Positions 42,943 to 52,230 are shown, counted from the first letter of the stretch. The stretch is DNA of 64,000 bases from Maricaulis virginensis (GCF_027922185.1 NZ_BSFE01000004.1:124001-188000); one strand, 5' to 3'. Notes: a model not told the origin generated them from the letters alone. Translations and numbers: made by a program.

Positions 42943-43839
42943 ATGAACTGGACGAGTATCGCCTTTGACTGGAACCAGGTCCGCGCCTTTCTGGCGACGG
43001 TGGAGGAAGGCTCGTTTTCCGCAGCCGCCCGCGCTCTGGGCCAGACCCAGCCAACCCTGTCGCGCCAGATCACGGCGCTGGAAGAGGCCCTGGGCATCAC
43101 CCTGTTCGAGCGCGGCCCGCGCGGCATGCGGCCGACCGGGGCAGCGCTGGAACTGGTCGAACATGTCCGCGCCATGGGCGAAGCGGCCCAGCGCATCTCG
43201 CTGACCGCGTCCGGCCAGGCCAATTCGGTCGACGGCTATGTCTCGATCACATCGACCGACCTGGTGGCGACCTATTTCCTGCCGCCGGCGCTGGAACGCC
43301 TGCGCACGATCGCGCCGAAACTGCAGATCGAGATCATCGCCTCCAACACGGTACGTGACCTGACCAAGCGCGAGGCGGATATCGCCATCCGGCACGGCCG
43401 CCCGGACCAGCCGGACCTGATCGCCCGCCTGCTGGGCGAGACCAGTGCGCATCTTTATGCCGCGCCGGCCTTTCTCGACCGGGTGGGCCGGCCGCAAACG
43501 GCGGAGGAGGTCAGCCGGCTCGACTTTGTCGGTTTCGAGCGCGATCCGCGCATCCTGGAATTTCTACGGGAGCTGGGGCTCGATCTCACACCGGAGAGTT
43601 TCCGTGTCACCTCGGAAAGCGGGCCGGCCTATCTCGCCCTGATCCGCCAGGGTTTCGGCGTCGGCGTGGTGACGCGCGACATGATCGGTTTCTGTCCCGA
43701 TCTGGAGCCGGTCTTTCCCGCCCTGCCCCATATCCCGGTCCCGGTCTGGCTGGTCACCCACCGCGAACTCAATACCAGCCGCAAGATCCGGCTGGTCTAT
43801 GACATACTGGCCGAGGAGCTGGGCAGGCTGTGGCGGTGA
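42943..43839 (+). CDS. LysR-family transcriptional regulator
   Basis: 298 residues. The N-terminal winged HTH (about 10-70) contains SFSAAARALGQTQPTLSRQITALEEALG, followed by the substrate-binding domain with a typical ADIAIRHGRPDQPDLIARLLG block. The effector is unknown. The intergenic region 42852-42942 has the direct repeat GCAAATC at 42893-42899 and 42912-42918 and several T-N11-A candidates, suitable for autoregulation and control of the divergent methyltransferase gene. Confidence 0.9.
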   Translation: MNWTSIAFDWNQVRAFLATVEEGSFSAAARALGQTQPTLSRQITALEEALGITLFERGPRGMRPTGAALELVEHVRAMGEAAQRISLTASGQANSVDGYVSITSTDLVATYFLPPALERLRTIAPKLQIEIIASNTVRDLTKREADIAIRHGRPDQPDLIARLLGETSAHLYAAPAFLDRVGRPQTAEEVSRLDFVGFERDPRILEFLRELGLDLTPESFRVTSESGPAYLALIRQGFGVGVVTRDMIGFCPDLEPVFPALPHIPVPVWLVTHRELNTSRKIRLVYDILAEELGRLWR

Positions 43840-43848
43840 CCCCGCAAT

Positions 43849-43881
43849 AAAAAAACGGGCGGCGCCAGCGGCACCGCCCGT
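43849..43881 (-). terminator. Intrinsic terminator of rplM-rpsI
   Basis: On the minus strand ACGGGCGG and CCGCCCGT pair over 8 bp, followed by a run of seven T (43855-43849), just after the rpsI stop at 43912. It lies between the convergent LysR gene and rpsI. Confidence 0.8.
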
Positions 43882-43911
43882 CTCTTTGAAATCGGATCGC
43901 TCCGAAAACCC

Positions 43912-44409
43912 TTAGCGCTTCGAGAACTGGAAGCTGCGGCGGGCCTTCTTGCGGCCGTACTTCTTGCGCTCGACCACGCGGCTGTCGCGGGTGAGGAAGC
44001 CGTTGGCCTTGAGCACCGGGCGCAGGCCCGGTTCGAACAGGGTCAGCGCCTTGGAGATACCGTGACGCACGGCACCGGCCTGACCGGACAGGCCGCCGCC
44101 GACGACGGTGGCGACAATGTCGAACTCGTCCTTGCGCTCGGCGGTTTCCAGCGGCTGCTGGAGCAGCATGCGCAGAACCGGGCGGGCGAAATACTGCTCC
44201 TGGTCCTTGCCGTTCACAGTGATCTTGCCATTGCCGCGCTTGATCCAGACGCGGGCGACCGCGTTCTTGCGCTTGCCGGTCGCGTAGGCGCGGCCGTGTT
44301 CGTCGATCTTGGGCTCGGCCGGGACAGACTCTTCAGTCGCGACGGCGCCGGTGTCGGCGTCCTTCATGACGTCTTTCAGGTCTTCGAGCGAGCGGGCTTC
44401 GTCACTCAT
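43912..44409 (-). CDS. rpsI: 30S ribosomal protein S9
   Basis: 165 residues. The S9 core starts at YATGKRKNAVARVWIKRGNGKITVNG and ends with the basic VERKKYGRKKARRSFQFSKR tail that reaches the P-site tRNA. The first 35 residues are an acidic extension usual in alphaproteobacteria. It starts one base after the rplM stop, forming the universal rplM-rpsI operon. Confidence 0.98.
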   Translation of the reverse strand: MSDEARSLEDLKDVMKDADTGAVATEESVPAEPKIDEHGRAYATGKRKNAVARVWIKRGNGKITVNGKDQEQYFARPVLRMLLQQPLETAERKDEFDIVATVVGGGLSGQAGAVRHGISKALTLFEPGLRPVLKANGFLTRDSRVVERKKYGRKKARRSFQFSKR

Positions 44410-44410
44410 A

Positions 44411-44875
44411 TCAGCCTCGCGAATTCTTGGTGTTCATGGACTTGAAGTCGACCACTTCCGGCTGTTGGGCCTCATGCTTGTGGTCGGCACCGGCGTAAAC
44501 ACGCAGGTTCGAGAACTGCTTGCGGGCCAGCGGGCTGTCTTTCGGCAGCATGCGCAGCACGGCCTTCTCGACGACGCGTTCCGGGAAACGGCCGTCCAGC
44601 AGCTTCGCCGGGCTGGTTTCCTTGATGCCGCCCGGGTGGCCGGTGTGCCAGTAGTAACGCTTGTCGTCGCGCTTGCGGCCGGTGAACACGACCTTCTCGG
44701 CATTCACGACGATCACATTGTCGCCCATGTCGACATGCGGGGTGTAGTCCGGACGGTGCTTGCCGCGAAGACGCGTCGCGATGTAGGCAGCCAGACGGCC
44801 GACAACGGCGCCTTCTGCATCGATCACGACCCACTTCTTCTCGACATCCGCCGGTTTCACGGAATAGGTCTTCAT
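44411..44875 (-). CDS. rplM: 50S ribosomal protein L13
   Basis: 154 residues. Conserved blocks: WVVIDAEGAVVGRLA, GDNVIVVNAEKVVFTGRK, KRYYWHTGHPGG, and VLRMLPKDSPLAR. It is the first gene of the rplM-rpsI unit. A putative promoter lies at 44976-45002, about 100 bp upstream of the start. Confidence 0.98.
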   Translation of the reverse strand: MKTYSVKPADVEKKWVVIDAEGAVVGRLAAYIATRLRGKHRPDYTPHVDMGDNVIVVNAEKVVFTGRKRDDKRYYWHTGHPGGIKETSPAKLLDGRFPERVVEKAVLRMLPKDSPLARKQFSNLRVYAGADHKHEAQQPEVVDFKSMNTKNSRG

Positions 44876-44975
44876 AACTCTCTCGCCTTTGGCCGGTCGG
44901 CCCCGGTTTGAATTCGAGCGCGCCGTTTAGAGGTGAAATACGAACCGGTCAAGCCTCGGCGGAATTCCGCGTTGA

Positions 44976-45002
44976 ATTTTATACACCTGCGCATACGGTC
45001 AA
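44976..45002 (-). promoter_or_regulatory. Candidate promoter of rplM-rpsI
   Basis: On the minus strand TTGACC (45002-44997), a 15-bp spacer and TAAAAT (44981-44976), preceded by GTGTA. It sits in the AT-rich divergent region between rplM and the PhoX-like gene. The spacing is slightly short. Confidence 0.4.
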
Positions 45003-45099
45003 ATGATACCACATATATCGCATACGTCATTTTTCCGTCGTGAACCCGTTGTATTGCCACACTAAATTACACCCTCCCCAGACCGTCCGGAGTTGTTCG

Positions 45100-46515
45100 A
45101 TGTCCCTGTCCCGCCGCAATTTCCTGAAATCCGCCACAGCGACCTCCGTCGCCTTCGCCGGACTGCCGGCTCTGGCCGGTTGTGCACGGGCTGACGGGAT
45201 TACCCAGCCCTGGCTGAACCAGGTCGAAGGCTATGGCGCGCTGGTGGCCGATCCGGCCGGCCTGTTCGACCTGCCCGAGGGCTTCACCTATGAGGTCATC
45301 TCCACCGTCGGCGATGCCATGACCGACGGTCTTGTTGCGCCGGGCGATTTCGACGGCATGGCCTGTTTCACCCGCGCGGACGGCAAATGGGTCCTAGTGC
45401 GCAATCACGAGCTCACGCCGGACGAGATCGAGAAATCCGCCTTCGGACCCGATGCGGCCGGTCTCGAGCTGATCGATCGCGACAAGGTGCATGACTGGAC
45501 CGATGACGGCGCACCGCATCTGGGCGGAACGACCCACCTGGTCGTCGATCCGGAAACCCTGGAGGTGACCGAGCAATACATGTCGCTCGCCGGCACGATC
45601 AATAATTGCGCCGGCGGGCCGACGCCCTGGGGCAGCTGGATCACCTGCGAGGAGACCGAGTGGCAGGTCGGCGGCGATGCCCGGGTCGATCATGGCTATT
45701 GTTTCGAGGTGCCCGCGGATGCGACGGGCCTGGTGACCCCGGTGCCGATCACCGGCATGGGCCGTTTCCGTCACGAGGCGATTGCCGTCGATCCGGCCTC
45801 GGGCTGCGTCTACCAGACCGAAGACCGCCGGGGCCTGGCGCTCTTCTACCGCTATATCCCGGACGTGCCGGGCGAGCTGGCGCGCGGCGGCCGCCTGCAG
45901 GCGCTGGCTGTGCGCGGTCAGCCGGGTCTCGATACCCGCAACTGGACCGGCAACAGCCTGCCGGTCGGTGACTGGCTGGAGGTGGAGTGGGTCGATCTCG
46001 CCGATGTCGAGAACCCCGACAATGACCTCGCCGAGCGCGGCCATGCCGATGGCGCCGCCATGTTCACCCGCGGCGAGGGCCTGTGGTGGGGCGAGAATGA
46101 ATGCTATTTCGCCTGCACCGATGGCGGCCCGGAACGCATCGGCCAGATCTTCCGCTACCAGCCGAGCCCGTTCGAGGGCACGGACCGCGAATCCGAACAG
46201 CCCGGCCGCCTGCAGCTCTTCGTGCAATCGGACGATGCACGCGTGATGGAGAAATGCGACAACGTCTGCGTGGCGCCCTGGGGTGATCTCATCGTCGTGG
46301 AAGACGGCGACGAGGATCAGTACATCCGCGGCGTGACGCCCGAAGGCCGCGTGTATACGATCGGCCGGAATGCCGATGCCGACGCGCTCGGCGAGAAAAG
46401 CGAGATTTGTGGTCCATGCTTCAGTCCCGACGGTTCGACCCTGTTTTTCAACATTCAGCGCAATCCCGGCCGCACCTTCGCGGTGCGCGGTCCCTGGTCA
46501 GAGCGCTCGCTGTAG
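45100..46515 (+). CDS. PhoX-like (DUF839) Tat-exported protein
   Basis: 471 residues. The N-terminus SLSRRNFLKSATATSVAFAG is a twin-arginine signal followed by a possible lipobox-like LAGC, so the protein folds in the cytoplasm and acts outside it. The remainder is the DUF839/PhoX beta-propeller, with WGSWITCEETEWQVGG, MGRFRHEAIAVDP, VYQTEDRRGLALFYRY, EKCDNVCVAPWGDLIVVEDG and ICGPCFSPDGSTLFFN. PhoX members are Ca/Fe alkaline phosphatases, but several DUF839 subgroups have no proven activity. GGAG precedes the ATG by 7 nt. The following phytase-like gene overlaps its 3' end. Confidence 0.85.
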   Translation: MSLSRRNFLKSATATSVAFAGLPALAGCARADGITQPWLNQVEGYGALVADPAGLFDLPEGFTYEVISTVGDAMTDGLVAPGDFDGMACFTRADGKWVLVRNHELTPDEIEKSAFGPDAAGLELIDRDKVHDWTDDGAPHLGGTTHLVVDPETLEVTEQYMSLAGTINNCAGGPTPWGSWITCEETEWQVGGDARVDHGYCFEVPADATGLVTPVPITGMGRFRHEAIAVDPASGCVYQTEDRRGLALFYRYIPDVPGELARGGRLQALAVRGQPGLDTRNWTGNSLPVGDWLEVEWVDLADVENPDNDLAERGHADGAAMFTRGEGLWWGENECYFACTDGGPERIGQIFRYQPSPFEGTDRESEQPGRLQLFVQSDDARVMEKCDNVCVAPWGDLIVVEDGDEDQYIRGVTPEGRVYTIGRNADADALGEKSEICGPCFSPDGSTLFFNIQRNPGRTFAVRGPWSERSL

Positions 46516-47540
46516 GCACCAGCCTGCTGGCGCTGGCCGCCTGCGGCCAGACAGGCGAGGACGCAGCCGAGACGCCGGATGCGGCAAGCGGTCCGGAGAC
46601 GCTGGAAGTGCTGGTCACGGCAGCTTTCACCGGTGTGGAAGGCGGTGCCAGTGCCCTCGCCTTCCTGCCGGACGGCGACGCCCCTTCGCTCGGCCTGGTG
46701 ATTTCGGCGCCGCGTGAAGGCGGTCTGGACATCTTCAATCTGGACGGTGAGCTGCAGCGGCGTCATGCCGGTGCGCGCCTGACTGGTCTGGCGACCGCCC
46801 CGGACTTCCAGCTGCGCGGGGAAGACCTGCCGCTGGTCTTCGGCGCCTCGCCCGATAATGGCGCCGTGTTCGGCTATGCCATCGTGCGCAACGGCACCCA
46901 GGTGCTCGACCTGCCGCTCGGCGAGACCGGTACGGATGGCGGTGTGGCCGGCCTGTGCCTGCTGCGTGAAGGTGCCGGCTTTGTCGAACTCGTGGTGCTG
47001 GAAACCGGTGCGACCGCCAATGTCTGGCGCGTGCGCGATGCCGGTGGCGACACGCTGTCGGTGGAAGAGATGCGCAGCTTCCCGCTGCCCGCCCCGGCGC
47101 GCCAGTGTGCCGTATTCGATGGCGATATCTATACCGCCAGCCCCGCTGCCGGCGTGACCCGCCTGTCGGCCGAGGGCGCGGTCCTGGCCGAAGCCAACAT
47201 CCCCGCCTCCGGCATCGCCGTGGGCGAGTTTTCCGGTACGCGCCTGCTCCTGGCCACCGACGGCGCCGGCGAGACTGTGCGCAGCTTCGATGCCCGCACG
47301 CTGGAAGAGCGCGATGCCATCGATGTCGTCGATGGCCTGTCCACGCCGGGCATCGGCCGGCCGGGTGCGATCGCCGTGTCGCCGGCCGATTACGGTTTCA
47401 CCGCCTATTCCAACGGCATGCTGTCGATCTTCGACCAGGCCGACCAGCGTGTGAAAGTAATCTCCCGCGACGCCTTCTCACGCGCCGTGATCACCGGCAG
47501 CAATCCGGTCGGCACGCAGACCGACGGCGAGGCGGGCTAA
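46416..47540 (+). CDS. Phytase-like beta-propeller lipoprotein
   Basis: Up to 374 residues if the ATG at 46416 is used, which lies 100 bp inside the PhoX-like gene in another frame. The segment VRALAVGTSLLALAACGQTG is a lipoprotein signal with lipobox LAAC, and the true start may be closer to it. The mature part has a 3-phytase-like propeller pattern, such as SAPREGGLDIFNLDGELQRR resembling the G-G-L-x-V-Y-D-L-D-G block, and repeated G-x-V-x-R segments. The canonical DDPAIW calcium site is not obvious, so phosphatase activity is doubtful. Pairing with a PhoX-like protein suggests extracellular phosphate acquisition. It converges with ctaA with a 4-bp overlap. Confidence 0.65.
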   Translation: MLQSRRFDPVFQHSAQSRPHLRGARSLVRALAVGTSLLALAACGQTGEDAAETPDAASGPETLEVLVTAAFTGVEGGASALAFLPDGDAPSLGLVISAPREGGLDIFNLDGELQRRHAGARLTGLATAPDFQLRGEDLPLVFGASPDNGAVFGYAIVRNGTQVLDLPLGETGTDGGVAGLCLLREGAGFVELVVLETGATANVWRVRDAGGDTLSVEEMRSFPLPAPARQCAVFDGDIYTASPAAGVTRLSAEGAVLAEANIPASGIAVGEFSGTRLLLATDGAGETVRSFDARTLEERDAIDVVDGLSTPGIGRPGAIAVSPADYGFTAYSNGMLSIFDQADQRVKVISRDAFSRAVITGSNPVGTQTDGEAG

Positions 47541-48562
47541 GCGGCCCGCCGCGCCGTCCAGGCGGCGCACAGTGTTGCAACGAACAGCAGGACGGCACCC
47601 AGCTGATGCGCCAGTGACAGGCCCAGGGGCACGACCGCCAGCAATGCGGCGATGCCCAGGGCGACCTGACCGATCACCAGGGCCGGCAAGATCACCATGA
47701 AGGGCTTCAGCGACACGCGCGGCTCGCGCCAGATCGTCACGGCGTAGGCGAACACGGCCAGCGCAACGAGATAGCCTGTCCAGCGGTGATGCATCTGCAC
47801 CGCCGCATGGCTCTCGAAGATCGCCGGGAAGAAATTCATTCCGCCCAGATAGCCCTCCGGGACCAGATCGCCATTCATCAGCGGCCAGGTGTTGTAGATG
47901 CGGCCCGCATCCAGCCCGGCCACGAAGGCGCCCAGTATGATCTGCAGGAAGACCAGGGCCAGGAGGGCGAAGGAAACGCCGGCCAGCGTGCCGCGGCGCA
48001 GGGGTGGCGGTCCGAACCGCGCTTCCAGCGACAGCCAGACCGAATAGCCCAGAATGATGAAGGCCATGCCCAGATGCGTGGCCAGCCGGTACTGGCTGAC
48101 ATCCAGACGGTCGACCAGCCCGCTGGCGACCATCCACCAGCCGATCGCGCCCTGCGCGCCGCCCATGCACAGAAGGATGAAGAGGCGCGGCTTGAGGCGC
48201 GCACTCAGATGCCCGCGCAGCCAGAAGAAGACAAAGGGAATGGCGAAGACCAGGCCGATGATACGGCCGAGCTGGCGATGCCCCCACTCCCACCAGAAAA
48301 TGAACTCGAACTCCGCCAGCGTCATGGCGGAATTCTGTTCCTGGAATTCGGTGGTGCGCTGGTAGAGGCGGAATTCCTCCTCCCAGTCGGACTGGGTGAG
48401 CGGCGGGATGGCGCCGGAGATCGGCTTCCATTCGGTGATCGACAGGCCACTGTCGGTCAGCCGCGTCGTGCCGCCGACAATGATCATGCCGACGACCATC
48501 AGGGCGACGATGAGCAGCCAGTTGGAAACGGCGCGACTGGTGGTACTCGTATGGTAGGCCAT
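47537..48562 (-). CDS. ctaA: Heme A synthase (CtaA/Cox15)
   Basis: 341 residues with eight hydrophobic segments, inner membrane. It starts NWLLIVALMVVGMIIVGGTTRLTDSGLSITEW, the family signature. Conserved His residues for heme are in EWGHRQLGRIIG, ATHLGMAF, the MHHRWTGYL block and AHQLGAVLLF. It oxidises heme O to heme A for aa3-type cytochrome oxidase, so the organism respires with a heme-A oxidase. Confidence 0.96.
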   Translation of the reverse strand: MAYHTSTTSRAVSNWLLIVALMVVGMIIVGGTTRLTDSGLSITEWKPISGAIPPLTQSDWEEEFRLYQRTTEFQEQNSAMTLAEFEFIFWWEWGHRQLGRIIGLVFAIPFVFFWLRGHLSARLKPRLFILLCMGGAQGAIGWWMVASGLVDRLDVSQYRLATHLGMAFIILGYSVWLSLEARFGPPPLRRGTLAGVSFALLALVFLQIILGAFVAGLDAGRIYNTWPLMNGDLVPEGYLGGMNFFPAIFESHAAVQMHHRWTGYLVALAVFAYAVTIWREPRVSLKPFMVILPALVIGQVALGIAALLAVVPLGLSLAHQLGAVLLFVATLCAAWTARRAA

Positions 48563-48727
48563 GGAACCTCCGCTGCGCGGTAACTACCGCAATCGACGGA
48601 GGGGGCAAGGCCCGGGGCGCAGCTTCAGGCTTGCACGGCCAAGTTTGCACTCGCACATCGTACAGCGACGCGCCATTGTGTCGCAGACAGAGCAAAAGAC
48701 GACAATCACGACGGGGATCGATAGAGC

Positions 48728-49972
48728 ATGACGGATGCGACGGTGATCATTCTGGGGGCCGGCCAGGCCGGCGGGCAATGTGCCGCGAGCCTGCGGCGGT
48801 CCGGTTTCGACGGACGGATTGTCCTCGCCGGCAGCGAACCGCATCCGCCCTACCAGCGTCCGCCGCTGTCCAAGGCCTATCTGGCTGGCGAGATCGGCGA
48901 GGACCGGCTGTGGCTGCAGCCGCCGGACGTCTGGGCCGACCAGAAGGTCGAGCTGCGCCTGGGCGTCACCGCCACAGCCATCGACCGGGACGCGAAAACC
49001 GTCCGCTTCGACGATGGCACGACGCAGACCTATACCCATCTCGTCATCGCCACGGGATCTCGCGTGCGCCCCCTGCCCGTGCCCGGCGCCGATCTCGATG
49101 GCGTGCGCTATTTGCGCACCATTGCCGATATCGACGTTCTGAAGGCCGATTTCCAGCCGGGCAAGCGGATAGCCATTGTCGGTGGCGGTTATATCGGCCT
49201 GGAAGCGGCCTCGGTGGCGAAGAAGCTGGGCGCCCAACCCGTGGTAATCGAGGCGATGGACAGGCTTCTGGCCCGCGTCGCGGTGCCGGAATTGTCAGCC
49301 TTCTATCTCGACGCCCACCGCACGCGCGGTGTGACGGTCGAACTCTCCGCCCAGGTCGAGGCCATCGAGGGCAGCCAGGGCCGTGCCGGCGCCGTGCTGC
49401 TGGCCGACGGTCGCGAGATCGTCTGCGACAGCGTGCTGGTCGGCATCGGCGTCCTGCCCAATCAGGAACTCGCCTCCGCTGCAGGCCTGACGACGGGTAA
49501 CGGGATCAGTGTCGACAGCGAATGCCGCACCTCGGATCCTGCCATCTTCGCGATCGGCGATTGTGCCGAGCAGGAGAACTGGCTGACCGGTACACGGATC
49601 CGGCTGGAATCCGTGCCCAATGCGCTCGACCAGGCCAAGCACGCGGCCGCGGCGATCTGCGGTACACCGGCGCCCAAGCCGGAAGTGCCCTGGTTCTGGT
49701 CCGACCAGTTCGAGCTGAAACTGCAGACCGCCGGCGTGATCGGCCAGCAGGACACGACGCTGCAGCGCCGGCCGGCCGACCCGGCCGCCGGCCATTTCAC
49801 ACTTTTCCATCTAAAGGACGGCGTGTTGATCGCGGCGGATTGCGTCAATGACGCTCACGGTTTCATGGCCGCCAAGATGATGATTGCCCAGCGCGCAAAA
49901 CCGGACCTGGACGATCTGGTCAATCCGGACGTGCCGATGAAGGATGTGATGAAGGCGGCTTTGGGACGGTAA
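48728..49972 (+). CDS. FAD-dependent ferredoxin-reductase-type oxidoreductase
   Basis: 414 residues. FAD motif VIILGAGQAGGQCAASL at the start, NAD motif AIVGGGYIGLEAASVAKKLG near residue 155, the second FAD motif IFAIGDCAE near 280, and a C-terminal reductase domain with WFWSDQFELKLQTAG. This is the rubredoxin/ferredoxin reductase class (ThcD, putidaredoxin reductase) that feeds cytochrome P450 or Rieske oxygenases. No ferredoxin or oxygenase gene is adjacent, so the electron acceptor is unknown. Confidence 0.9.
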   Translation: MTDATVIILGAGQAGGQCAASLRRSGFDGRIVLAGSEPHPPYQRPPLSKAYLAGEIGEDRLWLQPPDVWADQKVELRLGVTATAIDRDAKTVRFDDGTTQTYTHLVIATGSRVRPLPVPGADLDGVRYLRTIADIDVLKADFQPGKRIAIVGGGYIGLEAASVAKKLGAQPVVIEAMDRLLARVAVPELSAFYLDAHRTRGVTVELSAQVEAIEGSQGRAGAVLLADGREIVCDSVLVGIGVLPNQELASAAGLTTGNGISVDSECRTSDPAIFAIGDCAEQENWLTGTRIRLESVPNALDQAKHAAAAICGTPAPKPEVPWFWSDQFELKLQTAGVIGQQDTTLQRRPADPAAGHFTLFHLKDGVLIAADCVNDAHGFMAAKMMIAQRAKPDLDDLVNPDVPMKDVMKAALGR

Positions 49973-49998
49973 GGCTTCGTTTTTTGCCCTAGCCTCTG

Positions 49999-50166
49999 TT
50001 GTCATCCCGGACGCATGCCCGGCCTTGAGCCGGGTGGAGGTCCGGGACCCATCATCACGGTGCTTATCGGGCTATCACCAAAGTCGACCCTGCTTTCGTC
50101 CAGCAACGAGCGTATGGATCCCGGCTTTACGCCCCGCTTGCGCAGGGCATCCTGCCGGGATGACAA
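49999..50166. repeat. Intergenic palindromic repeat element
   Basis: A 168-bp element with terminal inverted repeats TTGTCATCCCGG (49999-50010) and CCGGGATGACAA (50155-50166), containing an inner GCCCGGCCTTGAGCCGGGT hairpin. It is a dispersed non-coding repeat type common in alphaproteobacteria. It lies between the oxidoreductase and tRNA-Pro and encodes nothing recognisable. Confidence 0.7.
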
Positions 50167-50191
50167 TAGTGGGCGTGCTCAACACGAAAAA

Positions 50192-50269
50192 TGGTCGGAG
50201 CGGCGAGATTCGAACTCGCGACCCCCGGTCCCCCAGACCGGTGCGCTAACCGGGCTGCGCCACGCTCCG
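50192..50269 (-). tRNA. tRNA-Pro (GGG)
   Basis: The minus strand folds as a full cloverleaf. The acceptor CGGAGCG pairs with CGCTCCG, the anticodon stem is CCGGT/ACCGG with loop CTGGGGG (anticodon GGG), and the T arm is GCGAG-TTCGAAT-CTCGC. CCA is encoded (50194-50192). No integrase gene or duplicated 3' end is seen next to it. Confidence 0.95.
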
Positions 50270-50375
50270 ACACTCACTTTTGGACAGGCGGACCCGTCCG
50301 ATGGGGAGGCTGGTTATAGGGTGAGGCGAAACCGGCTGCAACCAGCCTGTCAGCGGAAAATGCAATCGGTGCGGC

Positions 50376-50813
50376 TTACGGCTCGATGGCCGATTTCAGC
50401 TTGGCGCGGGCGTTCTCGAGATCGGCGATGATGTCGTGCAGCTGGCGCTGCGGCCCGTCGGCCGGACGCGGCGCGGCCGCTGCCGGCGTTTCGATATCGG
50501 CGGCATCGACCGCCATCGGCCCGGTTTCAACCACACCGGCGCCGAGGTCCATCACGGAGGCGACGCCATTATCCTTGAGGAATTTGCGGGCGCCCTTGAT
50601 GGTGAACCCGTCTTCATAGAGCAGCCGCTTGATGCCGCGCAGGAGCTGCAAATCCTGCGGCCGGTAGAAGCGGCGCCCGCCGGCCCGCTTGAGCGGACTG
50701 ATCTGGGGAAACTTGCTCTCCCAGAAACGCAGGACGTGCGCGGGCACATCCAGCTCCTCGGCGGCTTCGGAGATGGTCCGGAAGGCTTCCGGCGATTTCT
50801 TGCTGACCGACAT
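50376..50813 (-). CDS. MerR-family regulator
   Basis: 145 residues: a MerR winged HTH (about 12-80) with TISEAAEELDVPAHVLRFWESKFPQISPLKRAGGRRFYRPQDLQLL split over the usual two helices and wing, then an Ala/Pro-rich linker and a helical tail (QLHDIIADLENARAKLK) for dimerisation. No metal-binding Cys is present. In alphaproteobacteria this gene sits next to ihfA, as here. Confidence 0.9.
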   Translation of the reverse strand: MSVSKKSPEAFRTISEAAEELDVPAHVLRFWESKFPQISPLKRAGGRRFYRPQDLQLLRGIKRLLYEDGFTIKGARKFLKDNGVASVMDLGAGVVETGPMAVDAADIETPAAAAPRPADGPQRQLHDIIADLENARAKLKSAIEP

Positions 50814-50849
50814 GTGCTACCGCGCCAGCGCCGCCCTGCCCGCTCGGGA

Positions 50850-51155
50850 TCAGTCCTTGGACAGGGAGGAGTCGACGCGCTCCTTCAAGACTTGCGACGG
50901 TTTGAATACCAGAACGCGGCGGGCGTCGATCGGGACTTCCACACCGGTCTTGGGATTGCGCCCGACCCGGCCGCGCTTGTCACGCAACAGGAATGACCCG
51001 AAGGATGAGAGTTTGACACTCTCGCCCGAGGCCAGCGTATCCGAGATCATGCCGAGTACGGATTGAACGAGATCGGCCGATTCCTGCCGCGACAATCCGA
51101 CTTCCTGGTACACGGCTTCCGCCAGATCGGCTCGCGTTAAAGTTTTATCCGACAT
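50850..51155 (-). CDS. ihfA: Integration host factor subunit alpha
   Basis: 101 residues. HU/IHF fold: LTRADLAEAVYQEVGLSRQESADLV at the N-terminus, then VKLSSFGSFLLRDKRGRVGRNPKTG with the Pro-tipped beta arm that kinks DNA. I choose the ATG at 51155, which has GGGG eight nt upstream, rather than upstream starts. It is the DNA-bending subunit used in recombination and sigma-54 promoters. It follows fabH in the usual plsX-fabH-ihfA-merR order. Confidence 0.95.
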   Translation of the reverse strand: MSDKTLTRADLAEAVYQEVGLSRQESADLVQSVLGMISDTLASGESVKLSSFGSFLLRDKRGRVGRNPKTGVEVPIDARRVLVFKPSQVLKERVDSSLSKD

Positions 51156-51252
51156 AACCATCCCCACATAGATGAAGACAGGCTACGCCTCCTTGCCCGG
51201 TCAGGTCAACGCCAAGGCCTTGGTTCGACGGAATAAACACGATAATTTCGCG

Positions 51253-52230
51253 CTAGAAGCGCGCCAGGACCGCGCCCCAGGTGAAACCGCCGCCCAGCGC
51301 CTCCATCAAAACGAGATCGCCCCGCTTGATCCGGCCGTCCTGGACCGCCCGGTCGAAGGCGAGCGGAACGGAGGCGGCCGAGGTATTGCCATGATCGGCC
51401 ACGGTGGAGATCACTTTTTCGGTCGGGATCGACAACTTCCGCGCGACGCCTTCCAGGATCCGCTGATTGGCCTGATGCGGCACGAACCAGTCGACCTCCT
51501 CGATCGACACGCCGGCCCGGCCGGCGATCGTCGTCATCGACTCGGCGATATTGGTGACGGCATGGCGGAAGACCTGGTTGCCGATCATGCGCAGATGACC
51601 GACCGTGCCGGTGGAGGACGGGCCGCCATCGACATGGAGCAGATCCTTGAAGCGGCCGTCCGAGCGCAGATAGGTCGCCAGCACGCCGTCGGCGCCTTCG
51701 GTCCCGGCCGGTTCGCCGGCGGTCAGCACCATGGCCCCCGCCCCGTCGCCGAACAGCACGCAGGTCGAACGGTCGGTCCAGTCGAGAATGCGGGACATCG
51801 TCTCGGCCCCGACGACCAGCGCCGTTTCCGCCTGGCCGCGTGCGATCATGTTGTCGGCGACCGAGAGCGCATAGACGAACCCGGTGCACACGGCCTGCAC
51901 GTCGAAGGCCGCGCCCTTCGTGGCACCCAGCCGCGCCTGCAGCATGGTACCGACCGAGGGAAAGGTGAAGTCGGGCGTCGTGGTTGCCACGACGATCAGA
52001 TCGACATCCTCGGCGGTCAGCCCGGCATCGTCGAGCGCACGGCGGCAGGCCTGCTCGGCCAGGTCCGCCGTGGTCACGCCGTCCGGTGCGATATGACGCT
52101 GACGGATCCCCGTGCGCTCGCGGATCCAGCTGTCGCTGGTATCCACCATGGCGGCGAGGTCGTCATTGGAGAGAATCCGGTCGGGCAGATAGCTCCCGAT
52201 GCCGGCAATACGCGCAAGTCGGTCGGTCAT
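51253..52230 (-). CDS. fabH: Beta-ketoacyl-ACP synthase III
   Basis: 325 residues, starts fatty-acid synthesis by condensing acetyl-CoA with malonyl-ACP. The catalytic triad is Cys in DVQAVCTGFVYAL, His in WFVPHQANQRI and Asn in DHGNTSAAS. GGGFTWGAVLARF is the typical C-terminus. It overlaps the plsX stop by 4 bp. Confidence 0.96.
   Translation of the reverse strand: MTDRLARIAGIGSYLPDRILSNDDLAAMVDTSDSWIRERTGIRQRHIAPDGVTTADLAEQACRRALDDAGLTAEDVDLIVVATTTPDFTFPSVGTMLQARLGATKGAAFDVQAVCTGFVYALSVADNMIARGQAETALVVGAETMSRILDWTDRSTCVLFGDGAGAMVLTAGEPAGTEGADGVLATYLRSDGRFKDLLHVDGGPSSTGTVGHLRMIGNQVFRHAVTNIAESMTTIAGRAGVSIEEVDWFVPHQANQRILEGVARKLSIPTEKVISTVADHGNTSAASVPLAFDRAVQDGRIKRGDLVLMEALGGGFTWGAVLARF

Noticed and set aside
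50192..50269. tRNA-Pro as an integration site of a mobile island
   Set aside because: No integrase, no duplicated tRNA 3' end, and ordinary core genes on both sides.
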